NCBI GenBank assembly: GCA_041687095.1
Contig: JAWLCQ010000048.1
Coordinates: 1 to 29,349, forward strand
From: JAWLCQ01 sp041687095
Lineage (GTDB): Bacteria > Planctomycetota > Phycisphaerae > SM23-33
DNA length: 29,349 nt
Reading direction: 5' to 3'
Made by a program: the position numbers and the translations under genes. This document shows, piece after piece, positions 14,325 through 20,288 of the stretch. How positions within the stretch are numbered: the first letter of the stretch is position 1; every line of letters starts with the position of its first letter. The notes beneath the pieces are model-generated. The model saw nothing but the letters and a program-made list of their open reading frames with translations, was not told where the DNA came from and searched no databases.

Positions 14325-14999
14325 TCAACCTTCCCGCTCGGCTGCGGGGGCCGCATCGAGCGCCTCGGCGGCGGGGGCGTGCTGGGCGGCGACCTGGAGG
14401 CGGATCTCCTCGAGGGACTCGGCGAGGAGGCGGCGCTGCTCGTCGGGGCTCAGGGAGCGGCGGAGGACGCGCTGGGCGACCTCGGTCGCCAGGTCCGCCG
14501 TCGTGTGGTACAGGTCGCGCAGGGCGTCGCGTTTGGAGCGGTCGATCTCTCGCTGGGTGGCGTGGACCGTCTGCCGGGCCTCCTGCTTCGCGCTGGCCAG
14601 GATCTCCTCCCGCTGCGATTCGGCGGCGTCGCGGGCGCGGTCGACCACCTCGCGGGCCTCCTCGTCGGCACGGGCGAGGCGGGAGCGGTAGTGGGTCGCC
14701 AGGTCCTCCGCCTCGCGCTCCTTCTCCTCGGAGCGTTTGATGGTGGCGGCGATGGCCTCCTCCCGCCCGCGCAACTGCGCGATCAGGGGCTTCCAGGCCC
14801 ACTTGCCCAGCATGCCCAGCAGGAGCAGGAAGATCAGCACGGCCGCGACGCCCTGCCCGACGTTGCCGGGATTGGGCCCCTGGGCCTGTGCGGTGGCGGC
14901 GAGCAGCAGAACGGTCGCGGTCCCGAGCAGCGCCCGCCACCGCAGAGCGATTGCGGATTGCGGATTGCGGATTGCGGATTGTTGCGGGCGGGAGCGCAC
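14325..14999 (-). CDS. atpF: Fo ATP synthase b subunit, start inside a repeat element
   Basis: From the GTG at 14999 the product has 224 residues: a repeat-encoded start (VRSRPQQSAIRNPQSAI), a signal-peptide-like segment LRWRALLGTATVLLLAATAQAQ (cleavage near residue 40), a membrane helix VAAVLIFLLLLGMLGKWAW (51-69), and a long charged stalk helix rich in Glu, Arg and Ala. It forms the peripheral stalk. No ATG exists between the heptamer array (14949-14987) and the hydrophobic segment. The GTG at 14999 is preceded by GAGGAA at 6 nt. The frame stays open to an ATG at 15236, which has no clear ribosome-binding site and would add 79 repeat-derived residues. Confidence 0.88.
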   Translation of the reverse strand: MRSRPQQSAIRNPQSAIALRWRALLGTATVLLLAATAQAQGPNPGNVGQGVAAVLIFLLLLGMLGKWAWKPLIAQLRGREEAIAATIKRSEEKEREAEDLATHYRSRLARADEEAREVVDRARDAAESQREEILASAKQEARQTVHATQREIDRSKRDALRDLYHTTADLATEVAQRVLRRSLSPDEQRRLLAESLEEIRLQVAAQHAPAAEALDAAPAAEREG

Positions 15000-15186
15000 T
15001 GCGAATTCCTCGGATGGTGGAGCGGAACACGGCAACAACAAGGGGGCAATCCGATGCGGGCGCTGTGCGGCGGAGCCGGACGGGGCGCACCTCCCAGGCG
15101 TCGATACGGACGGGTCACGGCCGCAACGGACTCCCCCACCGTCCCGGGCGAAGGGAATCCGCAATCCGCAATCCGCAATCCGCAAT
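14949..15186. repeat. Inverted GGATTGC heptamer arrays between atpE and atpF
   Basis: Positions 14949-14980 hold tandem GATTGCG units, and 15156-15186 hold the reverse complement, CAATCCG units, so about 30 nt at each side can pair. The intervening 168 bp contain the start region of atpF with its GTG and ribosome-binding site. The right array lies 66 bp after the atpE stop codon. The left array is translated in atpF as RNPQSAI repeats. Confidence 0.85.
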
Positions 15187-15251
15187 GCCCTCGGGCCGCC
15201 CATCCGACTCGGTTCGGCATGGGTTGGATGCATCATGGGGCGAACCGCCGT

Positions 15252-15647
15252 CTAGATGAACAACACGCCCAGGAGGCAGACGACCATGGCAAAGAGCATG
15301 CCGCCCTCGATCATGGCCGCGGTCACGATCATGGGGGCGAACATGGCGCCGGACGCTTCGGGCTGGCGGGCGATGGCGTCGATGGCCGCCCCGCCGATGC
15401 GGGCAATGCCGTACCCGCCCCCGATGGCCGCGATGCCCGCACCAAGGCACGCCCCGATGATCCCCAGCGCCCGGGCCATCGGCACGGAGTCGACGGACTG
15501 GACTTGGGGGGCCGCCGCCGGCCGCTCCGTGGCCACGGGCGCCACCTGCCGCTCCGGGGCCACGGGCGTGTCGTCCTGCGCAACGGCCTGCGCGGAGACC
15601 AGAGTGACCATCAGACCCATCAGAACTACGAGGGCAAACTGCTTCAT
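15252..15647 (-). CDS. atpE: Fo ATP synthase c subunit with signal peptide
   Basis: The 131-residue product has a signal peptide (MKQFALVVLMGLMVTLVSAQAVAQ), a Pro/Val-rich linker of about 30 residues (APERQVAPVATERPAAAP), and then the two-helix c subunit. Helix 1 contains GACLGAGIAAIGGGYGIARIGG and helix 2 contains the ion-binding Glu114 in TAAMIEGGMLFAMV. The residues expected for sodium binding (a Gln in helix 1 and Ser-Thr after the Glu) are missing: the positions read Gly and Gly-Gly, so protons are the likely coupling ion. GGGAGAG lies 7 nt before the ATG. It forms the rotor ring. Confidence 0.95.
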   Translation of the reverse strand: MKQFALVVLMGLMVTLVSAQAVAQDDTPVAPERQVAPVATERPAAAPQVQSVDSVPMARALGIIGACLGAGIAAIGGGYGIARIGGAAIDAIARQPEASGAMFAPMIVTAAMIEGGMLFAMVVCLLGVLFI

Positions 15648-15678
15648 GTCTCGTCTCTCCCTGACGTATGCGTCCCGG

Positions 15679-15699
15679 TCCGCCCGCGCCGCGGGCGGA
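15679..15699. promoter_or_regulatory. GC hairpin in the leader of atpE
   Basis: TCCGCCCGC (15679-15687) and GCGGGCGGA (15691-15699) pair perfectly over a 3-nt loop, about 30 nt upstream of the atpE start. With the candidate promoter at 15720 it would give atpE mRNA a structured 5' end, or act as a processing or stabilising element in the operon transcript. The c subunit is needed in excess over the other subunits, which makes such an element plausible. Confidence 0.5.
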
Positions 15700-15719
15700 T
15701 GTAGGCAATAAGGCGTCGT

Positions 15720-15725
15720 AGTATA
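15720..15725 (-). promoter_or_regulatory. Candidate internal -10 box before atpE
   Basis: TATACT on the minus strand (15725-15720) lies in the 116-bp gap between atpB and atpE. It is the same hexamer as in front of the nitroreductase. The -35 region (TCGCTT at 17 bp) is poor, so this is only a candidate for extra atpE expression. Confidence 0.35.
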
Positions 15726-15763
15726 CCACTGCCCCCCGACAGAAGCGAGAGGGGAAAAATCTC

Positions 15764-16666
15764 TCAGTGCTCCCCCTCCGCGTACAGCCCGATGAACATC
15801 GCGCTGAGGAAGGTGAAGATGTACGCCTGCAGCCCGGCGACGAGGAGTTCCAGGACGCTGACGAGGGCGCTGGCGAGGATGCACGCGGGGCCCACGTAGA
15901 ACAGGTGCGGGGACTGCTCGCGGAGGAACCCCGCCAGCGTCTGAAGGATGAACATCATCATCACCCCCAGCAGCGTGTGCCCCGAGAGGATGTTCGCGCA
16001 CAGGCGGACCATCAGCGAGAAGCTCTTGGCGAGCACGCCCACCAGTTCCAGCAATGCCAGCGGGACCAGCATCAGCCTGCCGATCACGCCCTCAATGTGC
16101 GGGCTGAGCCCGAAGAACCACAGCACGGGCGACAGCAGCAGGCAGGCGATCGGCGACCAGCCGCGCCGGCACTGCGTCCGGTAGGCCGCCTTCTTCAGAC
16201 CCGCCCCGAGGATCGTTACCAGCGTAATCAGGCCAAACCCGACGCAGACCGTCGCGATGCTCGTCGCCGGAACCCCCATCGGCGGCAGGCCCACCGCCAC
16301 CGAGAGCGACTCCAGCGGAATCAGCCCGAAGAGGTTGATCCCCAGGATGAAGACGAACAGCGTGAGGAGGAACGGCAGGTAGGCGTACGCGCGGTCGTGC
16401 AGCGCGGGGCGGGCGATCATGTCCCGGACGAACACGACGATCACCTCCGCGACGTTCACCAGCCCGTGCGGGACCTCACCGGGCCCCAGCCGCGCCGCCC
16501 GCCGCCCCGCCAGCAGAAACAGCACGCTCACCCCCAGACCCGCCAGCAACATCGTCGCGATCCCGCTGGACATCAGCGTGACGGGCATCCCGAAGACCTC
16601 GACCACGCAGCCCGGCCAGGCGTGATCGCTCACGTGCTCCATCAGGTCCGCCGACGCCAGGATCAT
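15764..16666 (-). CDS. atpB: Fo ATP synthase a subunit
   Basis: The 300-residue membrane protein forms the proton half-channels against the c-ring. At least five hydrophobic segments are seen, and the essential Arg221 lies in SLMVRLCANILSGHTLLG, the most conserved motif of the family. The C-terminal LVAGLQAYIFTFLSAMFIG is also typical. The ATG overlaps the stop of the preceding gene as ATGA, so the pair is translationally coupled. The N-terminal 40 residues (VSDHAW, VTLMSSGI) match the usual periplasmic opening of the subunit. Confidence 0.96.
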   Translation of the reverse strand: MILASADLMEHVSDHAWPGCVVEVFGMPVTLMSSGIATMLLAGLGVSVLFLLAGRRAARLGPGEVPHGLVNVAEVIVVFVRDMIARPALHDRAYAYLPFLLTLFVFILGINLFGLIPLESLSVAVGLPPMGVPATSIATVCVGFGLITLVTILGAGLKKAAYRTQCRRGWSPIACLLLSPVLWFFGLSPHIEGVIGRLMLVPLALLELVGVLAKSFSLMVRLCANILSGHTLLGVMMMFILQTLAGFLREQSPHLFYVGPACILASALVSVLELLVAGLQAYIFTFLSAMFIGLYAEGEH

Positions 16667-17148
16667 ACATCGTCCCACGTGATTTCCTTCCGCGGCCCGG
16701 CGAGTCCGTACGTGAACAGCCGGACGATCTTGCCCTGCTCCACCAGCCTCGCGTCCCGCTGCAGGGCCTTCACCAGCCAGACCACGATACAGAAGAGCAT
16801 CGCCAGGTGGAAGAGCAAGACCCAAAGGACCAGCGCGATCGTCGACAGCGGCAGGATCGCCCACGCCACCGCCGCCCCCATCAGCACCAACGCCAGGCGG
16901 TACGCCTCCCCGGGCAAAAACGCCGCCGCCACCCGCGCCGGACCCTCCCGCGCCCCCCGCAGCTCGATCCAGCCCGCCGCCAGCGCCCCCATCCCCGCCA
17001 GCACGGCCGCGACGGCCTCGGCGTACAGGCCGGGATTCCCCGACCACGTCCACGTGGGAAACGCCCCGAGCCCCCCAAGGAGCGCCCCCGTCGGGACCGC
17101 CCACCACAGCAGGTCTCGCATGCGAAGGCGCATCGGTACGGTGTCCAC
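16663..17148 (-). CDS. AtpI-like four-helix membrane protein of the ATP synthase operon
   Basis: The 161-residue protein has four hydrophobic segments (about residues 12-28, 39-62, 81-100 and 103-126) and a basic cytoplasmic tail. Its place between atpZ and atpB and its topology match subunit I proteins (AtpI/UncI), which help assemble the c-ring or bring in magnesium. The sequence similarity I can see is general rather than motif-based. It starts with GTG, sharing one base with the TAG stop of atpZ (TAGTG), and ends overlapping atpB by 4 bp. Met6 is an alternative start. Confidence 0.75.
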   Translation of the reverse strand: MDTVPMRLRMRDLLWWAVPTGALLGGLGAFPTWTWSGNPGLYAEAVAAVLAGMGALAAGWIELRGAREGPARVAAAFLPGEAYRLALVLMGAAVAWAILPLSTIALVLWVLLFHLAMLFCIVVWLVKALQRDARLVEQGKIVRLFTYGLAGPRKEITWDDV

Positions 17149-17375
17149 TATCGCGACTCCCTCTGGATCCGCAGCACCGACCGCACCAGGTGGTACAGCC
17201 CCGCCGCAAAGCCCAGGACCGCCCCCACGATCACCATCGCCGGCAGCGTGCCCAGCGCATGGTCCAGCGCCAGCCCTCCCCCGATGAAGGCCGCCACCGT
17301 CACCACGAATTCGACGCCCACCGTGGCGCAGCGCAGGGCGCGCATTCGCTCGCGGTCGGCCGGTCCGTTTGTCAT
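17148..17375 (-). CDS. AtpZ-like small membrane protein
   Basis: The 75-residue protein has two membrane segments, VEFVVTVAAFIGGGLALDHAL and TLPAMVIVGAVLGFAAGLYHLV, joined by a short loop with the pattern LDHALGTLP. This is the form of AtpZ (formerly AtpQ or F0F1-ATPase subunit, putative), which accompanies AtpI at the head of many ATP synthase operons. It is the first gene after a promoter placed only 9 nt before its ATG. Confidence 0.82.
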   Translation of the reverse strand: MTNGPADRERMRALRCATVGVEFVVTVAAFIGGGLALDHALGTLPAMVIVGAVLGFAAGLYHLVRSVLRIQRESR

Positions 17376-17384
17376 CACCCTCGA

Positions 17385-17413
17385 AGCGTAGGGGCGCGCG
17401 GGCAGAGTGTCAA
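17385..17413 (-). promoter_or_regulatory. Promoter of the ATP synthase operon, near-leaderless
   Basis: On the minus strand a consensus TTGACA (17413-17408), a 17-bp spacer and TACGCT (17390-17385) precede the atpZ ATG by 9 nt. The transcript would start at or 1-3 nt before the start codon region. The GAGG at 5 nt before the ATG might therefore fall partly outside the mRNA. The spacing to the ATG equals that of the promoter at 2511-2540. Confidence 0.65.
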
Positions 17414-17428
17414 CCGCACCGTTCCCCG

Positions 17429-18163
17429 CTAGCGCAACCGATACCGCACCAGCCGCCACACGTGGCGGAGGAAGCGGAGCTGCTGGGCGACGTTGAACTT
17501 GCTCCGCCCGGCGCGGCGGTCGGTGAAGTGGATCGGCACCTCCAGCACCCGCTGAGGACGGCACTTGGTCAACAGCTCCAGCCCGATCTTGTACCCGATG
17601 GGGTCCAGGGGCCCGGCGGCCTCCAGGGCCGTGCGGCGGAGGGCGAAGAAGCCGCTCATCGGGTCGCGAACGGGCGTGAGCACGCGGGCGGTGAGCATGC
17701 CCGTGCGCGACATCGTCCGCCGCACCACCCCCCAGTCCTTGTCCATGGACCCGCCCGGGACGTAGCGGGAGCCCAGGACGAAGTCGTACCCGTCGTGCAG
17801 GGCGGCGACCATGCGAGGCAGCACCTCGGGGGGATGGGAGAGGTCGGCGTCCATGACGGCGAAGATCTCCCCGCGCGCCGCCCCAAACCCCTCCAGCACC
17901 GCCAGCGACAGATCGCGCCGGCCCCGCCGGACGATCAGGCGGACCCACTCCTCGCCCCGGGAGCGGACGAGTTCCTCCGTCCCGTCCCGCGAGTCGTCGT
18001 CCACCAGGACCAGCTCCCCCGGGATGCCCGACTCCGCCCGCAACCGCCCCACGCGGTCCAGCAGTGCAGGGAGCGACTCGGCCTCACGGTAGGTGGGGAC
18101 GATCAGCGAGACGGCCGGCGGCGGTACGGGCACGTTGGTCGACACGGGCGGGAAGTCTACCAC
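17429..18163 (-). CDS. Family 2 glycosyltransferase, dolichyl/polyprenyl-phosphate hexose synthase type
   Basis: The 244-residue cytoplasmic or membrane-associated enzyme has the GT-A fold motifs SLIVPTYREAESLPALL, LVDDDSRDGT, and the metal-binding VMDADLSHPPEVLP, followed by VLGSRYVPGGSMDKDWGVVRR and DPMSGFFALRR. This order is that of polyprenol-phosphate mannose or glucose synthases, which transfer a sugar from a nucleotide to a lipid carrier. C-terminal membrane helices are missing, so it is the short soluble type. It starts with GTG without a strong ribosome-binding site. It precedes the ATP synthase operon by 53 bp but the operon has its own promoter, so a functional link is not implied. 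Confidence 0.9.
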   Translation of the reverse strand: MVDFPPVSTNVPVPPPAVSLIVPTYREAESLPALLDRVGRLRAESGIPGELVLVDDDSRDGTEELVRSRGEEWVRLIVRRGRRDLSLAVLEGFGAARGEIFAVMDADLSHPPEVLPRMVAALHDGYDFVLGSRYVPGGSMDKDWGVVRRTMSRTGMLTARVLTPVRDPMSGFFALRRTALEAAGPLDPIGYKIGLELLTKCRPQRVLEVPIHFTDRRAGRSKFNVAQQLRFLRHVWRLVRYRLR

Positions 18164-18871
18164 ACCCCGGAGACGGCGGCGATAGGCCGGCGTGAAGAGT
18201 GTTTGAGAACCTCTCTCGCCGCCAAGGCCGCCAGGATCGCCGCAGGGAGAGACCGGTTCAGACGGCAGGTGATCTACTTCTCTTTACGTCCGTGTAACCG
18301 TTCACGGGAGTCCCCGCGTCGAGCCCAGGCCCGCGTTGGAAAAGGGGACAGGCACCTGCGCGGAGAACGGCACCCCGCTCCGGAGCCAGTCCCCTTTTCC
18401 AACGCTCCGGAACCCGTCCATTTTCCGAGGCCCCTTGCGCCGAGCGTCTGCTTGCAGCGCAGGGCCTTCTCTTCATGTCTTCGCCGCCGTGGGCGAGGGC
18501 GAAACGGGAGCAGAATCGGCAAATTCCGTAATTCTCGGCGTGCCGCCCCTGGAGAGCCGCCGGAGGGCGTGCAGCGGCCGCGGCCGCATCGCCGCACAGC
18601 GGCCGTGCACAGCGCACGGCGCAGCGCCCCTCCGAGCGGACCCGCCGCCTGGTTTCACATTTTTTTTTGCCGCCAGACCTTCCGACATCCAAGGCGGGAC
18701 CCACACGGACGGCCGCTTGGGGGTTCGGGGGAGGAAACGGCGTATAAGGGACCTACCGTACCGAAATTACGCTCCGTCGAACGGGACAGACCGCGGCTAC
18801 CCAAGGGGCCCGGCGGCCCCCGCGGCGTAGTGGCGCCGCACCGGGACTGTGACGCTCGCCACATTTTTCCC
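18164..18871. other. 0.7-kb non-coding stretch upstream of the rex promoter
   Basis: I find no convincing gene; frames are short and biased. It holds the GTAACCGTTCACG 13-mer (18294-18306), a palindromic GGGGACAGGCACC element (18334-18404), a GC-rich stretch with several short inverted repeats (18555-18640), and a run of nine T at 18660-18668 that stands out in this GC-rich sequence. A small RNA could be encoded at 18500-18668, but no stem ends directly before the T run, so I do not call one. TGTGACGCTCGCCACA (18848-18863) is a possible second, degenerate Rex half-palindrome pair. Confidence 0.6.
18334..18404. repeat. REP-type palindrome (GGAAAAGGGGACAGGCACC)
   Basis: GTTGGAAAAGGGGAC (18335-18349) and GTCCCCTTTTCCAAC (18389-18403) are perfect reverse complements, and pairing continues inward after one mismatch (GGC/GCC). 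The sequence type, GGGGACAGGCACC with AGTCCCCTTTTCC, is the kind often found with REP-associated tyrosine transposases in other bacteria; none is in this window, so this copy would be non-autonomous. Confidence 0.8.
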
Positions 18872-18872
18872 C

Positions 18873-18901
18873 TTGACCGGATTCACGAGTCGATAGATAA
18901 T
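18873..18901 (+). promoter_or_regulatory. Promoter of the rex-hydrogenase operon
   Basis: TTGACC (18873-18878), a 17-bp spacer and GATAAT (18896-18901) make the best sigma70-like promoter of the window. The Rex operator begins 1 nt downstream of the -10 hexamer and covers the expected transcription start. Confidence 0.8.
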
Positions 18902-18921
18902 GCTGTGAACTGATTCACAGC
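18902..18921. promoter_or_regulatory. Rex operator (ROP site)
   Basis: GCTGTGAACTGATTCACAGC is a perfect 20-bp interrupted palindrome whose core TGTGAA-N4-TTCACA matches the known Rex-binding consensus (TTGTGAA-N4-TTCACAA) except for the outermost bases. It sits over the transcription start of the operon that begins with rex. Rex bound in low NADH/NAD+ would block initiation; NADH would release it and switch on the hydrogenase genes. Autoregulation of rex follows from the position. Confidence 0.88.
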
Positions 18922-19092
18922 GTGAAACCGGTAACGGAGGACCGGGGGCGGGTGACGGTGGCGAGGTATCTGCACGGCGGGCAAGGCCCGGTGGGCAGGG
19001 CATTTGGACAGGGAAACGTCCGAAATGCGGGATTTCGCCAAACGGCGCCCGAATGGGATCGTAAGCAGGAAGAGACCGCTAACGGCAGAACG

Positions 19093-19109
19093 CCTGGGCA
19101 GCGCCCAGG
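19093..19109 (+). promoter_or_regulatory. Hairpin in the rex leader
   Basis: CCTGGGC (19093-19099) and GCCCAGG (19103-19109) pair perfectly over AGC, 36 nt before the preferred rex start, inside an untranslated leader of about 220 nt. It might affect translation or transcript stability; it would be coding if rex uses an upstream start such as 19025. Confidence 0.4.
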
Positions 19110-19144
19110 TCAGAACTGTGAGCCAAGAAACAGTGCCGACGCGA

Positions 19145-19792
19145 ATGCTCGACAAGCGACTTCCCGACAGGACCGTAGGCCGGCTGAGCCTTTACCGCCG
19201 GCTGCTGAGCGAGTTGCGCAAACGGGGCGTCTCGCACGTGTACTCGCACGAGTTGGCCAAGGCGGCGGGCGTGACGGCCGCCCAGGTCCGCCGCGACGTG
19301 ATGGCCACGGGATACAGCGGCAGCCCGACGCGGGGGTACGAGGTCGAGGAGCTGGCGGCGAGCATCGGGAAGGTGCTGGACGGCCCGGCGAGGCAGAACG
19401 TGGCGCTGGTGGGCGTGGGCAACCTGGGGCGTGCGATGCTGGCCTACTTCTCCGGCCGCCGGCCCAACCTGTCGATCGTCGCCGCCTTTGACTCCGATCC
19501 CGGGCGGGTGAACCGCGTCATCAACGGCGTGCGGTGCTACCCGATGGGCGAGCTGTCCCGCGTGGTCGCGGAGGAGGGCATCACGGTGGGCGTGATTGCC
19601 GTTCCGACGACGGCGGCGCAGGAGGTGGCGGCGGCGTTGATCCGTGCGGGCGTGACGGGGCTGCTGAACTTCGCCCCCACGCCCCTGCACACCCCCCCGC
19701 ACGTGTACGTGCAGGATATGGACGTGACGACATCGCTGGAGCGGGTGGCGTACTTCGCGCGCCAGTCCAGTGAGAAGAATACAGGAGCGTAG
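19145..19792 (+). CDS. rex: Redox-sensing transcriptional repressor Rex
   Basis: From the ATG at 19145 the product has 215 residues, the usual Rex length. It has an N-terminal winged helix (RLSLYRRLLSEL, YSHELAKAAGVTAAQVRRDV, residues 13-52), the conserved GYEVEEL segment, and a Rossmann domain with VALVGVGNLGRAML (GxGxxG at 90-95) for NADH. The C-terminal helix ends RVAYFARQSS, as expected for the swapped dimer helix. The open frame extends to TTG 19004, so an N-terminal extension (ATG 19025 or GTG 19118) is possible, but extensions show no family similarity. It is first in the operon controlled by the Rex operator, so it probably represses itself and the hydrogenase. Confidence 0.93.
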   Translation: MLDKRLPDRTVGRLSLYRRLLSELRKRGVSHVYSHELAKAAGVTAAQVRRDVMATGYSGSPTRGYEVEELAASIGKVLDGPARQNVALVGVGNLGRAMLAYFSGRRPNLSIVAAFDSDPGRVNRVINGVRCYPMGELSRVVAEEGITVGVIAVPTTAAQEVAAALIRAGVTGLLNFAPTPLHTPPHVYVQDMDVTTSLERVAYFARQSSEKNTGA

Positions 19793-19796
19793 TGGA

Positions 19797-20288
19797 ATGT
19801 CCTCAGTCGTGACCACGGATATCGAGGGGATCCTGGACGCCTACCCCCATGCGGGTCGGGACGCGTTGATCCCGATCCTGCAGAAGGTGCAGGAGGCCCA
19901 CGGGTACATCTCGGAAGACGCCGTCGTGCGGATCGGGCGGCGGCTGAACCTGCCCGCCAGCAAGATCTTCGGCGTGGCGACCTTCTACAACCAGTTTCGC
20001 TTTCACCCCCCGGGCCGCTTCCACGTGCAGATCTGCCGCGGGACGGCCTGCCACGTGAAGGGGTCCGCGGGCGTGCTCGAGGCGCTCAAGCGGGCCCTCA
20101 GCATCGCCCCCGGACAGACCACCCGCGACGGGGTGTTCTCCCTGGAGGTCGTCGCCTGCATCGGGGCGTGCGGCCTGGCGCCGGTGATGGCGATCAACGG
20201 AGAGTTCCACGCCAAGCTCACCCCCGAGGCCGTAGGCAAGATCATCGAAGAATACCGCACGAGGTCACAAGATGACGGCAGTAACTAA
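19797..20288 (+). CDS. hydC: [FeFe] hydrogenase NuoE-like subunit (HydC/HndA type)
   Basis: The 163-residue protein is a thioredoxin-fold [2Fe-2S] subunit like the 24-kDa subunit of complex I. Cluster ligands are Cys80, Cys85 (CRGTACHVKG) and Cys121, Cys125 (CIGACGLAP), the exact C-x4-C...C-x3-C pattern. The N-terminal helical region (LIPILQKVQEAHGYISEDAV, GVATFYNQFRFHPPG) is also standard. It passes electrons between the NAD-binding subunit and the rest of the complex. AGGAG precedes the ATG by 11 nt. It begins 4 bp after rex and overlaps the next gene by 17 bp, indicating a tight operon. Confidence 0.95.
   Translation: MSSVVTTDIEGILDAYPHAGRDALIPILQKVQEAHGYISEDAVVRIGRRLNLPASKIFGVATFYNQFRFHPPGRFHVQICRGTACHVKGSAGVLEALKRALSIAPGQTTRDGVFSLEVVACIGACGLAPVMAINGEFHAKLTPEAVGKIIEEYRTRSQDDGSN

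Noticed and set aside
11851..14691. A 946-residue plus-strand open frame
   Set aside because: It is antisense to atpA, atpH and atpF, with low-complexity Gly/Val/Leu/His-rich translation; the minus-strand frames have clear family motifs.
15252..15647. Sodium-dependent c subunit
   Set aside because: The helix-1 Gln and the Ser-Thr after the essential Glu are absent, so proton coupling is more likely.
18922..19491. A 189-residue frame overlapping the rex leader and gene
   Set aside because: Most of it is a shifted frame of rex; the winged-helix and Rossmann motifs are in the other frame.
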